Source: Pantoea sp. Lij88 (GTDB lineage: Bacteria; Pseudomonadota; Gammaproteobacteria; Enterobacterales; Enterobacteriaceae). Taken from it: 64,000 nucleotides of DNA. The stretch covers positions 930,001 through 994,000 of the forward strand of contig NZ_CP118269.1 of the NCBI RefSeq assembly GCF_030062155.1, read 5' to 3'. The notes below the pieces were generated by a model. The model had not been told where the DNA came from and ran no database searches. It saw only the letters and a list, made by a program, of their open reading frames with translations. The stretch's first letter is position 1. The number at the start of each line of letters is the position of its first letter. A program made the position numbers and the translations under genes. Shown one piece after another: positions 30,856 through 39,545 of the stretch.

Positions 30856-32121
30856 TCAGTGTGAATGATTATTTTGCGCGTGCAGGAATCGCGTACGCCA
30901 GGGCTTGAGAACCCACAACGCCAGACCGGCGGTGATGAAGTCGAAGGTAATCGCGCAGCCAAAGACCAGGTGCCAGTTATGGGTGTGCTGATACATCAGT
31001 GCCGCCAGCGGGCCGCCAAAGATTGCGCCGATACCCTGCGAGATATACAGCCAGCCATAGTTTGCTGAGGCATTTTCACTGCCAAAGGTGTCGGTCAGTG
31101 TGGATGGGAACAGTGAGAAGATTTCGCCCCAGCCGAAGAACACCACGCCTGAAAGCAGTACGAAGAGCAACGGATCTTCGCGGCAGGCAAGCCACAGCGT
31201 CATCGCCACACCTTCCAGCGCGAAGGCAATAAACATCGTATTTTCGCGGCCGTAGCGGTCAGAAATAAAACCAAATAGGGGACGCGTTAAGCCGTTAGTG
31301 AAACGGTCGATGGTCAGCGCCAGCGGCAGGGCGGCCATGCCAAAAATCACTGCTTTGCTAATGCCGAAGTCTTCGGCAAAAATCGCCATCTGCGAAGTCA
31401 CCATCAGCCCCGAAGTCGACATCATGGTCATCATCATGAACATCAGCCAGAATAGCGGCTGGCGCAGCATTTCCCCGGATTTAAACTGGCGCTGTCCCAG
31501 CACGGGTGACGCTGTTTTACTGTCCGGCATCATCATGCTGTTTTCAGGCAGTCTCAGGTTCTGGCTGGCAAGCAGACCCACAGCGGCGAAGATGAGGCCA
31601 AATGTCGTCATCGTCTGTTCCAGCCCGTAGCTATTAAGAGAAATAGAAATCGGGAAGGTGGTGAAAATTGCCCCCATACCGTAGCCCGCCGCCACGGTTC
31701 CGGCGGCAAAACCGCGCTGCTGTGGAAACCACTTCATCACCAGTCCTACCACGCCGATGTAAACAATACCCGTACCCAGTCCGCCAAGGCAGCCATAGGC
31801 CAGATAGAGTGAGGTCAGGCTGTTGACCCGGGCGGCGATCACCCAGCTGAAACCTGCCATCAGTGTACCGATGGAGATCAGCAGACGTGGGCCAAAACGC
31901 TCGACCAGCCGACCCTGAAAGGGTGAGAAAAAGGTCTGCAGAATAATCAGCAGCGAGAATGTGACCTGAAGTTCCGCCAGACCGACGCCGAGTTTAGCAA
32001 TCATCGGTTTGGTCAACAGCGTCCAGACGTACTGCGGGCTGGAAATGGCTGCCATGCAAAGTAATCCAAGCAGAAGCTGTACCCACTTGCTGTGTTTCGC
32101 TATTACTACCGGTTCGCTCAT
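30856..32121 (-). CDS. OFA-family MFS transporter (oxalate/formate antiporter-like)
   Basis: 421 residues, 12 membrane helices. The OFA signature appears in helix 4-5 (YGCLGGLGTGIVYIGVVGLV) with KWFPQQRGFAAGTVAAGYG after it, as in OxlT and YhjX-type carriers. The substrate is a monocarboxylate or dicarboxylate, not assignable. I use MSEPVVIAKHSKW as start; an ATG three codons upstream is equally possible. It marks the last core-looking gene before the accessory region. Confidence 0.85.
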   Translation of the reverse strand: MSEPVVIAKHSKWVQLLLGLLCMAAISSPQYVWTLLTKPMIAKLGVGLAELQVTFSLLIILQTFFSPFQGRLVERFGPRLLISIGTLMAGFSWVIAARVNSLTSLYLAYGCLGGLGTGIVYIGVVGLVMKWFPQQRGFAAGTVAAGYGMGAIFTTFPISISLNSYGLEQTMTTFGLIFAAVGLLASQNLRLPENSMMMPDSKTASPVLGQRQFKSGEMLRQPLFWLMFMMMTMMSTSGLMVTSQMAIFAEDFGISKAVIFGMAALPLALTIDRFTNGLTRPLFGFISDRYGRENTMFIAFALEGVAMTLWLACREDPLLFVLLSGVVFFGWGEIFSLFPSTLTDTFGSENASANYGWLYISQGIGAIFGGPLAALMYQHTHNWHLVFGCAITFDFITAGLALWVLKPWRTRFLHAQNNHSH

Positions 32122-32130
32122 CGAGGCCAT

Positions 32131-32960
32131 TATCTTTCTCCAGAATTACGCTTTGCTCTGCTTAACCACTTTTTTGTCGTCGCACCTATTCAAACCATTA
32201 CTTTTAAATGCTCATTCTCCGAAACCATCCCGATACGCAGATATGCACGTAAAGCGATAAAGCAGGATGTGTGCCAGTTTAAAAAAATCTTTAAATTCAA
32301 TCAGTAATAGTATTGCGGGCGGAATAAATGTGATGGGGTGCAAAAAATGAGTGCGCTGAGATGGTGCGTGGGAGACGGATGGTGGTCAGTCAGAAAGGTC
32401 ATTGGGTATAGGCTGGCTTTGGAGGCTGTACTGAAAGGTGCAACGAAAAAGGTTTAGCACCTGAAGTGGGCGGATTTAATATGCTGGCCTCAAAACTTGC
32501 TGAATAAATTTAAGATACTAATGAGTCCGAAGAGCTTACGAAATGCAGGCTTTCAAGGCTTAGATCTTGGTTATGGTAAAACATTACTAGGCTGCGGAAT
32601 TCTTAATAGAAAATATATGCTCATATAAAATTGAGTTTTTATTCAATTCCGCTTTGTTTCGTTTACCTAAACCGGTACCAATTATAGGATCTCATAACCC
32701 GAAATGGCTTCGTTAGGACACCAGCAGTCGACCTAAAATCCAAATAAAATTATTTTAGAAAAAAGTGTTCAAGTTGTTAATTTTATTTATCAGATTCATC
32801 AAGTTAAGTATCGACTCGTTTAAGTGGGGATGTTCACTAGTGTTGACTAAGGGTGATCACCTTGGTCAGGCTGATAGAAAAGAGCAGAAGTCGGTAAGCG
32901 TGAAGTGCTTTTATTAGGCGCTGCATAGTGGCAATAACCAACTCCGTGCCATAAGCACAC
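32131..32960. other. A+T-rich gene-poor boundary region
   Basis: About 830 bp with no credible gene. The left part must carry the promoter of the MFS gene. Base composition shifts here from GC-rich core to A+T-rich accessory DNA. Short ORFs occur (for example 36 codons from about 32,347), but with no ribosome-binding site or family match. Confidence 0.5.
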
Positions 32961-33001
32961 TGACCTGCCCCCAGTGTTAGATACAACGATCAGTTAGTAA
33001 T

Positions 33002-33825
33002 ATCGGTTTGGTTACCTTCTATTTTTCCATTTCTCCAGCAAGCTGCAAATTCAGCCGGCGTCTGATAATTCAGCGATGAATGAGGTCTCGACTCGTTACA
33101 GTCCTGCCGCCAGTCATTAATGATTTTCCGGGCATGAAAAACATCGCTGAACCAGTGTTCATTCAGGCATTCATCCCGAAAGCGACCGTTGAAACTCTCA
33201 ATAAATCCGTTCTGCGTTGGCTTGCCCGGCTGGATTAAGTGTAAATCAACACCATATTAAAAGGCCCATTAATCCAATGCGCGCGGTAGGTAAATTCCGG
33301 ACGCTGATCGGTTCTTATCGTCTCCCGATATCCACGAAACAGCGCAATGCTGTCCAGAATACGCGCGACCTGATCACCTGAAATACCGAAAGCGGCGGTG
33401 ATCTTCAAACACTCCTTCGTGAAATCATCCACACATGTCAGACACTTAATCCGGCGGCCACTGGCAAGTGCATCCATGACAGAGTCCATCGCCCATGTCA
33501 GGTTTGGCGCTGCCGGGCGGAGTAGCGGCAGACGTTCCGTTGCCAGTCCTTTACGACGTCGTCTGCGTTTTACGCCCAGCCCGCTGAGATGATAAAGGCG
33601 GTACACGCGCTTGTGATTAACCTGAAGGCCTTCACGGCGCAGTAACTGCCAGATGCGCCGGTAACCAAATCGGCGGCGTTCAAATGCCAGCTCTGTGATG
33701 CGTAGCGACAGTTGCGCATCAGCAGCCGGACGCTGAGCCGAATAATGGCAGGTTGAAAGTGACAGACCGGCCAGCCTACAGGCACGGCATTGCGACAGGC
33801 CCGATGTCTCACACATGATTTCCAC
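33002..33825 (-). pseudogene. IS3-family transposase orfB (DDE), frameshifted
   Basis: The reading frame opens at 33825 with HTH-like GLSQCRACRLAGLSLST and the IS3 core YRRIWQLLRREGLQVNHKRV, then RRRRRKGLATERLPLLRPAA and the first DDE Asp region (LTWAMDSVMDA, CVDDFTKE). After EFTYRA an extra dinucleotide at about 33,280 shifts the frame and the protein ends at 33235. The remaining C-terminal codons ([20 protein letters not shown]) continue in another frame to about 33,010. The transposase is therefore dead. Confidence 0.85.
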
Positions 33826-33854
33826 AGCTTCCCGCTTCTGGTCTGTCGTCAGAA

Positions 33855-34111
33855 CTTTAGGCCCAGAGCCACCTGAAGCGCCTCCTTGTCCAGCAGGGCT
33901 TCAGCGAGCAGCTTCCTGAGACGAACGTTCTTCTCTTCAAGTGACTTGAGCCGCTTCACTTCGGGGACTTCTATGCCGCCGAACTTCTTCCGTCAGGTGT
34001 AAAAGATGGCGTCTGAAATGGTATGCTTGCGGCAGAGTTCACGGGCAGAAACCCCGGCTTCAGCCTCGCGAAGAATACTGATGATCTCTTCGTCGGAAAA
34101 TCGCTTCTTCA
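33855..34111 (-). pseudogene. IS3-family orfA with in-frame stop
   Basis: From ATG at 34111 the frame reads MKKRFSDEEIISILREAEAG, then VSARELCRKHTISDAIFYT, followed by TGA where the family has TGG, and then RKKFGGIEVPEVKRLKSLEE. The coiled leucine-zipper end (VRLRKLLAEALLDKEALQ) is intact. A single nonsense change thus kills the HTH protein. Confidence 0.85.
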
Positions 34112-34183
34112 TGGGGATACCTTCATGTGGATTAGGAAGACATTACTAACATCACGGTGTATTAATCAACGGGGAGCAGGTCA

Positions 34184-34507
34184 ATTTGATACTGAAAAGC
34201 TTCAAAAATAAGCTGATGAACGTTATAAGTCATTCATGGAACGCCGCAATCTCTCCAGTAAGACTAAATGACAACTCCTATATTTAGGACGTCAAGAAGA
34301 ATGGCGGCGGTTCCCTTTTAAGGATTCCGCTATTGTTCTTGATGATGCATAGATTAAAAAACATTTGTATGGGTGGGTGATTCACGTAGTGAGACATTCC
34401 GCCTGTTAAGCTATATTAGGTGGGATTACATGAAAAAGCACACACTGAGATTTGACAGTTGGCCCTGAGTAAAGGGAGGATCTAATTTTATAGTATATTA
34501 ATTAATG
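34184..34507. other. gene-free spacer right of IS copy 1
   Basis: A+T-rich, no credible ORF. A short open remnant (…FMERRNLSSKTK, about 34,230-34,270) looks like the tail of a lost gene but is too short to identify. Confidence 0.4.
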
Positions 34508-34510
34508 GGG

Positions 34511-34533
34511 AAAAAGGGCCGAAAGGCCCTTTT
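34511..34533 (-). terminator. bidirectional terminator after the methylase gene
   Basis: AAAAGGGCC-GAAA-GGCCCTTTT, a perfect 9-bp stem flanked by A and T runs, 40 bp past the stop codon of the adenine methylase. Confidence 0.9.
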
Positions 34534-34570
34534 AACAACATATATTATAATATGTTCATAGTGCTTTAAA

Positions 34571-35473
34571 TCAAATACGCGCTTCAAATACTTGTGGATT
34601 ATTCTTCAATGCATGAGAAATATAGTTTAAGCCAGAATCTCTGGGAATGACCATATCATCTGAAAAAATGAAAACTTCGTTCCCTTTATACACTTTAGAA
34701 ACATTGTATTGAAGCTGATAGAGGAATTTTTTCCTGTTTTTATAATAGCTAAGTATGTTTTCAACACCATCATATGAAACAATCCATTTGATATTATCGA
34801 TTGTTTGTATTGTATTAGCTATTCTCTCATGATCTTCTGGCTTATAATAATTAAGATATAGGCCACTTGCTTTGTCAAAGTAAGGCGGATCACAATACAT
34901 AAAAGTATTTTCGGGGAAGGCTATAACATTTTCAGCAAAAAAATCCTCTGCATCTTTATTATAAACAAAAACACTATCTTTTTTGGATGCAATTAACTCT
35001 ATACGATTTATTAGCTCTGAATGTGAAAATCTTGCGTCAATTTTCCATTTACCTTCTTGTGATAATCCACCAATAACCCCGCCAGTTAATACTCCTGAAC
35101 GATTAGTTCTATTCAAATAAAAGGTCGAAAAACCAACATCAAAAATACTATGTTCTGATGGATGACGTACTACTTCACGATGCTTTTTCCATTCATCAAT
35201 ATTTAATAATGACTTAGATATCTGATTACAGAATTTTTCCGTATCGTTTAATATTGAATGCCAAAATGCATAGATATGATAAGATGAGTCATTGAGATGA
35301 ACATTCTTCACATGTCCATCAATGAGAAGCTGCATTGCAACACCGGCTCCACCTGCATACGGTTCAACGTATTGACAGCCTTCCATTCCGTTCGCAATAA
35401 TTAGTTCCAAAACAAAAGGGGTTAGCTTTTGTTTCCCGCCGGGGTATCTTAGTGGTGTTCTATATTTAGCCAT
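34571..35473 (-). CDS. Dam-type DNA adenine-N6 methyltransferase
   Basis: 300 residues. The AdoMet motif region TPLRYPGGKQKLTPFV replaces FxGxG, YVEPYAGGAGVAMQLL is the target/cofactor segment, and the catalytic DPPY occurs in FMYCDPPYFDKASG. This is the D12/Dam (group alpha) class acting on adenine; the recognition site is unknown. Codons are A+T-rich compared with the core genes. It begins 2 bp after the stop of the ParB-like gene, so the two are one operon. It may be an orphan modification enzyme of a defence pair. Confidence 0.9.
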   Translation of the reverse strand: MAKYRTPLRYPGGKQKLTPFVLELIIANGMEGCQYVEPYAGGAGVAMQLLIDGHVKNVHLNDSSYHIYAFWHSILNDTEKFCNQISKSLLNIDEWKKHREVVRHPSEHSIFDVGFSTFYLNRTNRSGVLTGGVIGGLSQEGKWKIDARFSHSELINRIELIASKKDSVFVYNKDAEDFFAENVIAFPENTFMYCDPPYFDKASGLYLNYYKPEDHERIANTIQTIDNIKWIVSYDGVENILSYYKNRKKFLYQLQYNVSKVYKGNEVFIFSDDMVIPRDSGLNYISHALKNNPQVFEARI

Positions 35474-35475
35474 AA

Positions 35476-36954
35476 TTAGTTATTCATTTTTTCAATTAGT
35501 GGGAAAATGCATACAAAAAGACCCGGAATATCATTACTACGGATAACAAAGTTTGGATTATGCACTAGCTGGTTCATTGAGGTTATTGACAATAAACCAT
35601 CTTGGCGCGTTATTTCTGTTAATGGGCCATGTAATAATTTTACCATTTGTTTGTCAGTTTTGTTTTGAGTTAAATAACTTACTATGTCTCTTAATACATC
35701 GGCTAGATTTCTGTCGCTACCATCTGCTTTAATATATTTGGGAGAGCCTTGGGATGAACTTATGTCATCACAATACGCCTTAGCAGATATTTCAACCATA
35801 CATCTTAGAAGAAAAATAAATGCAATGGGGTGTTCCTCAGGCTTTAATTTTTCCATTTCTTTTTTAATGTCTAATAGTTTAGATCTATTTGGTCCAAATA
35901 GTTTCAGGCTACGCAATAATTTTCTTACTGTTTTTATATCGTTTGTTGAGGTGGCTGATTTTTTTGCAGACGAAAAACCATTATTTGCTGCAGAAGTGTT
36001 GCTATTTGGCGTTGAGCTTTTCGCAGCGGTTCCATTTGTTCCAGAGCTACCTGAACTATTCTGTGATGAATTATTTGAGGATGAGTTATTAGTCCCTGCA
36101 GAGGCATTTTGAGTGGATGAAGATGTATTATTTGAGTTGATATTAGTCTTGTTTTTTTTCGTGTTCAGAGGTGGAAACCCGTACCGTATTAAGAAATCAC
36201 TAGATGTACGAATATCAGTAAACGTCAATCCCTCTAGACCAATAGCATAGATAACTGATTCTAATTCTTTTTTATATTTTATGTTTGGATAGTTTAGAGC
36301 TAGGTCCATAACTGAAGTGCAGTCAACTCTCTCATATATTTTAGGGAGCGCTTCATTTAAAACAGAAAGGTTATATTTTCCCGACCATCTTAGCTTTTGT
36401 TCAGTTGAATGGTTTTGACCATGTTCAAGATATTTCTCAAGCAGTGTTAAACCATACTCAGGGGCTGAATTTACTTGCTGGTTATGTCTCGCTCGAGCAA
36501 CGGTTTCCCAGTCATCGCGTCCAGCTTTTTGACCTTTGCCATGAGTAAGGGTAACGATTTTATTGACTAAATCCGCCTCATTTTTATCATAAATTGTGCA
36601 TGGAACCATTTCATTTTGAACTAGCCATGTGTTAGGCAACACATTTATTCTGCTTTCTATTTCTGATGGCAAATCAAAATTACTCTTATCTATATATCCA
36701 TGTATTATTTTAAGTGAAGCAATGCGACGATTTCCCTCTTTTACAAGATCTACGTTATTTTCGCGAAGTATGATAATATTTTCTGTTGGAAGATATCCAT
36801 CATCAAGCAAGCTATTCATTAACCCCCAAAAATAATCAGGACTGATTGTAATCATAGCTTTGATGGCATCAATTTCATTATCTTGGGCGACTGTTCGATA
36901 ATTTTTAAGATCTAAAACTAGTTCTTTTACTTTCAATTGTTGTGTAGTGGCCAT
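35476..36954 (-). CDS. ParB/Srx-like N-terminal domain protein paired with the methylase
   Basis: 492 residues of three parts. (1) Residues 1-90: ParB/sulfiredoxin-type fold (VLDLKNYRTVAQDNEIDAIK, LVKEGNRRIASLKIIHG), the nuclease/NTPase-like motif found in ParB, DndB and phage proteins. A helical region to about 265 follows (AGRDDWETVARARHNQQVN). (2) Residues about 270-345: low-complexity S/N/T linker. (3) Residues about 350-492: a helical, conserved-looking end (AFIFLLRCMVEISAKAYCDD, LVHNPNFVIRSNDIPGLFVC) that resembles HEPN-like modules in shape, which is my inference. A GGAAG site precedes the ATG. No close named relative recognised. Confidence 0.75.
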   Translation of the reverse strand: MATTQQLKVKELVLDLKNYRTVAQDNEIDAIKAMITISPDYFWGLMNSLLDDGYLPTENIIILRENNVDLVKEGNRRIASLKIIHGYIDKSNFDLPSEIESRINVLPNTWLVQNEMVPCTIYDKNEADLVNKIVTLTHGKGQKAGRDDWETVARARHNQQVNSAPEYGLTLLEKYLEHGQNHSTEQKLRWSGKYNLSVLNEALPKIYERVDCTSVMDLALNYPNIKYKKELESVIYAIGLEGLTFTDIRTSSDFLIRYGFPPLNTKKNKTNINSNNTSSSTQNASAGTNNSSSNNSSQNSSGSSGTNGTAAKSSTPNSNTSAANNGFSSAKKSATSTNDIKTVRKLLRSLKLFGPNRSKLLDIKKEMEKLKPEEHPIAFIFLLRCMVEISAKAYCDDISSSQGSPKYIKADGSDRNLADVLRDIVSYLTQNKTDKQMVKLLHGPLTEITRQDGLLSITSMNQLVHNPNFVIRSNDIPGLFVCIFPLIEKMNN

Positions 36955-37151
36955 AAAACTTCCGTATTCAAATAGTGAGAATGTTAGCTAAAATGTCTGT
37001 CTATCCGCGATAGCATTGCCTTCAAGTTATCTGAATAAACCATGCGCAAACCTCCCAGTTTTGTCAATAAGTTTAACAACTTTTGCTGCTGATTCTATCT
37101 CATCATGCCGATAGACTCAAATTCGCTGGAGTTTTCAGGCTGCTAAAGACT

Positions 37152-38363
37152 TCATTTTTGCGCCAAAACGTAATCACCCCACCACTGCATTAACGCCACT
37201 CTTTCAGCAAGATATTCGGCACCGTTATAAGCTGTGCCGATCTCCTCTCTTTTCGAGTGAGCAAGAGCCGTTTCAAGAGCTTCTGTTCTGAACTTGCCAG
37301 ACTCTTCTGCTGCTGTTCTTGCAATAGAACGCATACCGTGTGCCACCAGTTCACCGCCAAAACCCATGCTGATGATCGCCGCGTTAGCTGTTTGCTAGTG
37401 CATATAGCTAAGAGGGGCTTTAATGCTGGGAAAAACTCACTCACGATGACCGCTGATTGGTTTCATGGATTCAAGAACACGCATAGCTTACTTACTCAAT
37501 GGAACCTTGTGGGGCCGTTTCATCTTCATGAACACAGCGGGGATGTTCCAGAATCGATTCTCTTGGTCGATGTCAGTCCAACGAGCACGGACAGCCTCTC
37601 TGGGGCGAACCCATGTAAGAAGTTGCCATTCAATCAGCAGGAGTGTTTCTAAGCGTATAGATGCGTTTGCTTAAGCCACTATGAGCTTTGGTAACTCTCT
37701 GGGGGGCAGGGCTGGCATGTTTTGCTTCTTTGGCTTGCTGAAACGCTGTGTGAGGTTATCTGCGGGGTTGAACTCAATAAGCTCTTCTGTGGCCCCATAA
37801 CGGAAAATTTCGTTCAGTCGGGAAATTATCCGGCGTAGAGTTTCAAGAACCCCACGCTGTTCGATTGGGTCAAGTTGTTGCTTCAAGAGTTTGGGACGGA
37901 TCTCTTTTATCGGAACATTACCCAAGCCAGGGAAGATGTTACGTTCAAGGCTACGCCAGATATCTGCTGCATGGTCTTCTGAAATCCCTGACGTTCTTTT
38001 CTTCACTTCCAGCCACTTTTTTGCAACTACCTGGAATGTGTGTTCAGTGGCCGCTTTTAGTGAATTCGCTTTATCGGCCTTATGGGTTTGCGGATCAATC
38101 TGCTGGGCGAGTAGGGCGAGGTACTGATCTCTGAGAGAGCGAGCTTGCGCGGGGGTAAGGTGAGGGTAAGTTCCCAAACTCATTTTCGTTCGTTTCTTAG
38201 TCACGGGAACCGCATACCTGAAGTACCAGTTTTTCTTGCCACCTTTCCCGGTTGGCGATATGCGCAAAAACAAGACGTCACCATCGAAGAGGTTCACTTC
38301 CTTCTCGCCAGGCTTAGTGCTTTTGATTTGAGTATCATTCAGTTTAGTAACGACTTTCGGCAT
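37152..38363 (-). pseudogene. P4-type tyrosine integrase, multiply frameshifted
   Basis: The N-terminal 230 residues are intact (MPKVVTKLNDTQIKSTKPGE, FLRISPTGKGGKKNWYFRY, MSLGTYPHLTPAQARSLRDQ): the DUF4102 arm-binding and SAM-like domains. After LPPRELPKLIVA a stop occurs. The catalytic part continues in other frames (WQLLTWVRP, ARWTDIDQENRFWNIPA, RPHKVPLSK) and resumes in one frame at GFGGELVAHGMRSIARTAAE, ending KxWWGDYV at 37,152. At least three frame disruptions lie within 37,380-37,680. The element can no longer excise by itself. Confidence 0.88.
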
Positions 38364-38884
38364 GTTTGGACCATCAGATTTTGGATCCTTGGGCGTTGGG
38401 TCCAAAACAGGGTGTCATATGGCGTGGATTCTAGCAACTCTCGGTGGAATGCTATGGACACAAAAAAGCCCGCAGGGCTTGTGCCGTGCGGGCTTTCAGG
38501 ACTTCAGCGGACAATTCTGGTATCGCCGCGAAAGAATTTGGTGGCTGGCGGAGTCTGAATTGGTTGTGTAACTTGTTGTTTAATAGCTGATAACCTTCAG
38601 TTCAATTTTCATTTTGGTCCCATTGTTGGTCCTAAAAGAAAATGTCAGGTTTTTTGCAGGGGAGGGGAGGTTATAGTAGAAGTCTCTTCGTCTGTGAGAT
38701 TAGCATTTTGCTTTCCTTTAGTTTAAGCGTTTATTTCACATTAGTTTTTAGCAAGCCGGTAGAGCGCCTTGCTCGCAGAATATCCACTCCGGAAATATAC
38801 GGGGTTTGTTCTTGCCACGAAAATCCCTTTCGGTCGATTCGAACCAGTTCGTATTTTTCGACCAGAAAATTCATAACGTCTACC
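38364..38884. other. spacer with terminator hairpin and possible attachment remnant
   Basis: A strong stem AGCCCGCA/TGCGGGCT lies at 38,467-38,494, with a minus-strand T-run. About 45 bp further right, the minus strand reads ACTCCGCCAGCCACCA (38,537-38,552), which looks like a tRNA/tmRNA 3' end placed just upstream of the integrase in the same direction. No tRNA body is present, so it could be an attachment-site scar. The rest shows no gene. Confidence 0.45.
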
Positions 38885-38921
38885 GTAAGCTTACAGCGAG
38901 AACCTTATTGGCGGGGATGTG

Positions 38922-39533
38922 TTATTCAGTTGGCAGGCTTACGCGCCATGGTAACAGCTCTTGGACCTGATTGACTGGCCAGTCAGCTATGACGTTGAGC
39001 ACATGACGGGGGTACCTCTCTGGATCCACGCCGTTCAATTTGCATGTACCGATCAGGCTGTACAACAGCGCTCCGTGCTCACCGCCGTGGTCGGAGCCGA
39101 AGAACAGGAAGTTCTTGCGACCCAGACTGACCGTCCGCAGGGCATTTTCAGCGATGATGTTGTTATCTACTTCAGCGCAGCCACCCTCTGGATAGTACGT
39201 CAGTGCCGGCCACTGGTACAGGGCGTACGCGAACGCCTTCGCCAGCTCTGAGTGTCTTGAGAGCGTTTTCATATTTTCACGCAGCCAGCTTTCCAGAGCT
39301 TTCAGCTGTGGTTTAGCTTTTTGGTGACGTTCAGCAAGGCGCTGTTCTGCCTGCATTCCCCTTATTTCCGTCTCGATGACATACAACCCGCCGATCTGTT
39401 TCAGGGCGCCCTCAGTCAGGACTGACGAGGTGCAGACGTGTACGTCGTGGCTCTTGCAGCGGGCGTAAGCACAACAGGCAGTTTCCGTTATGGGACCTGT
39501 AGGTAACTGTGATGGATTACGAAGGTCCCTCAT
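38922..39533 (-). pseudogene. IS66 transposase TnpC, C-terminal fragment
   Basis: Matches the end of IS66 TnpC: LTEGALKQIGGLYVIETEIR, RHSELAKAFAYALYQWPALT, VDNNIIAENALRTVSLGRKN with the last acidic catalytic residue, and SDHGGEHGALLYSLIGTCKL. About two thirds of the N-terminal part is missing, replaced directly by the stop codon of the passenger gene. Non-functional. Confidence 0.9.
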
Positions 39534-39545
39534 TTTCGCCCTAGA

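Larger units (their letters stand above)
32961..34183 (-). mobile_element. decayed IS3-family insertion sequence (copy 1)
   Basis: About 1223 bp bounded by imperfect inverted ends: left TGACCTGCCCCCAGTGTTAG, right (complement) TGACCTGCTCCCCGTTGATT. It contains orfA- and orfB-type genes on the minus strand typical of the IS3 family, both broken. No flanking target duplication is visible (CAC on the left, ATT on the right). A second, shorter relative lies at 61,003-61,726 in the opposite orientation. Confidence 0.88.

Noticed and set aside
38537..38552. Possible tRNA gene ending ACTCCGCCAGCCACCA
   Set aside because: Only the 3'-end-like 16-mer is present; no acceptor partner, D-arm or anticodon arm can be built from the preceding sequence.
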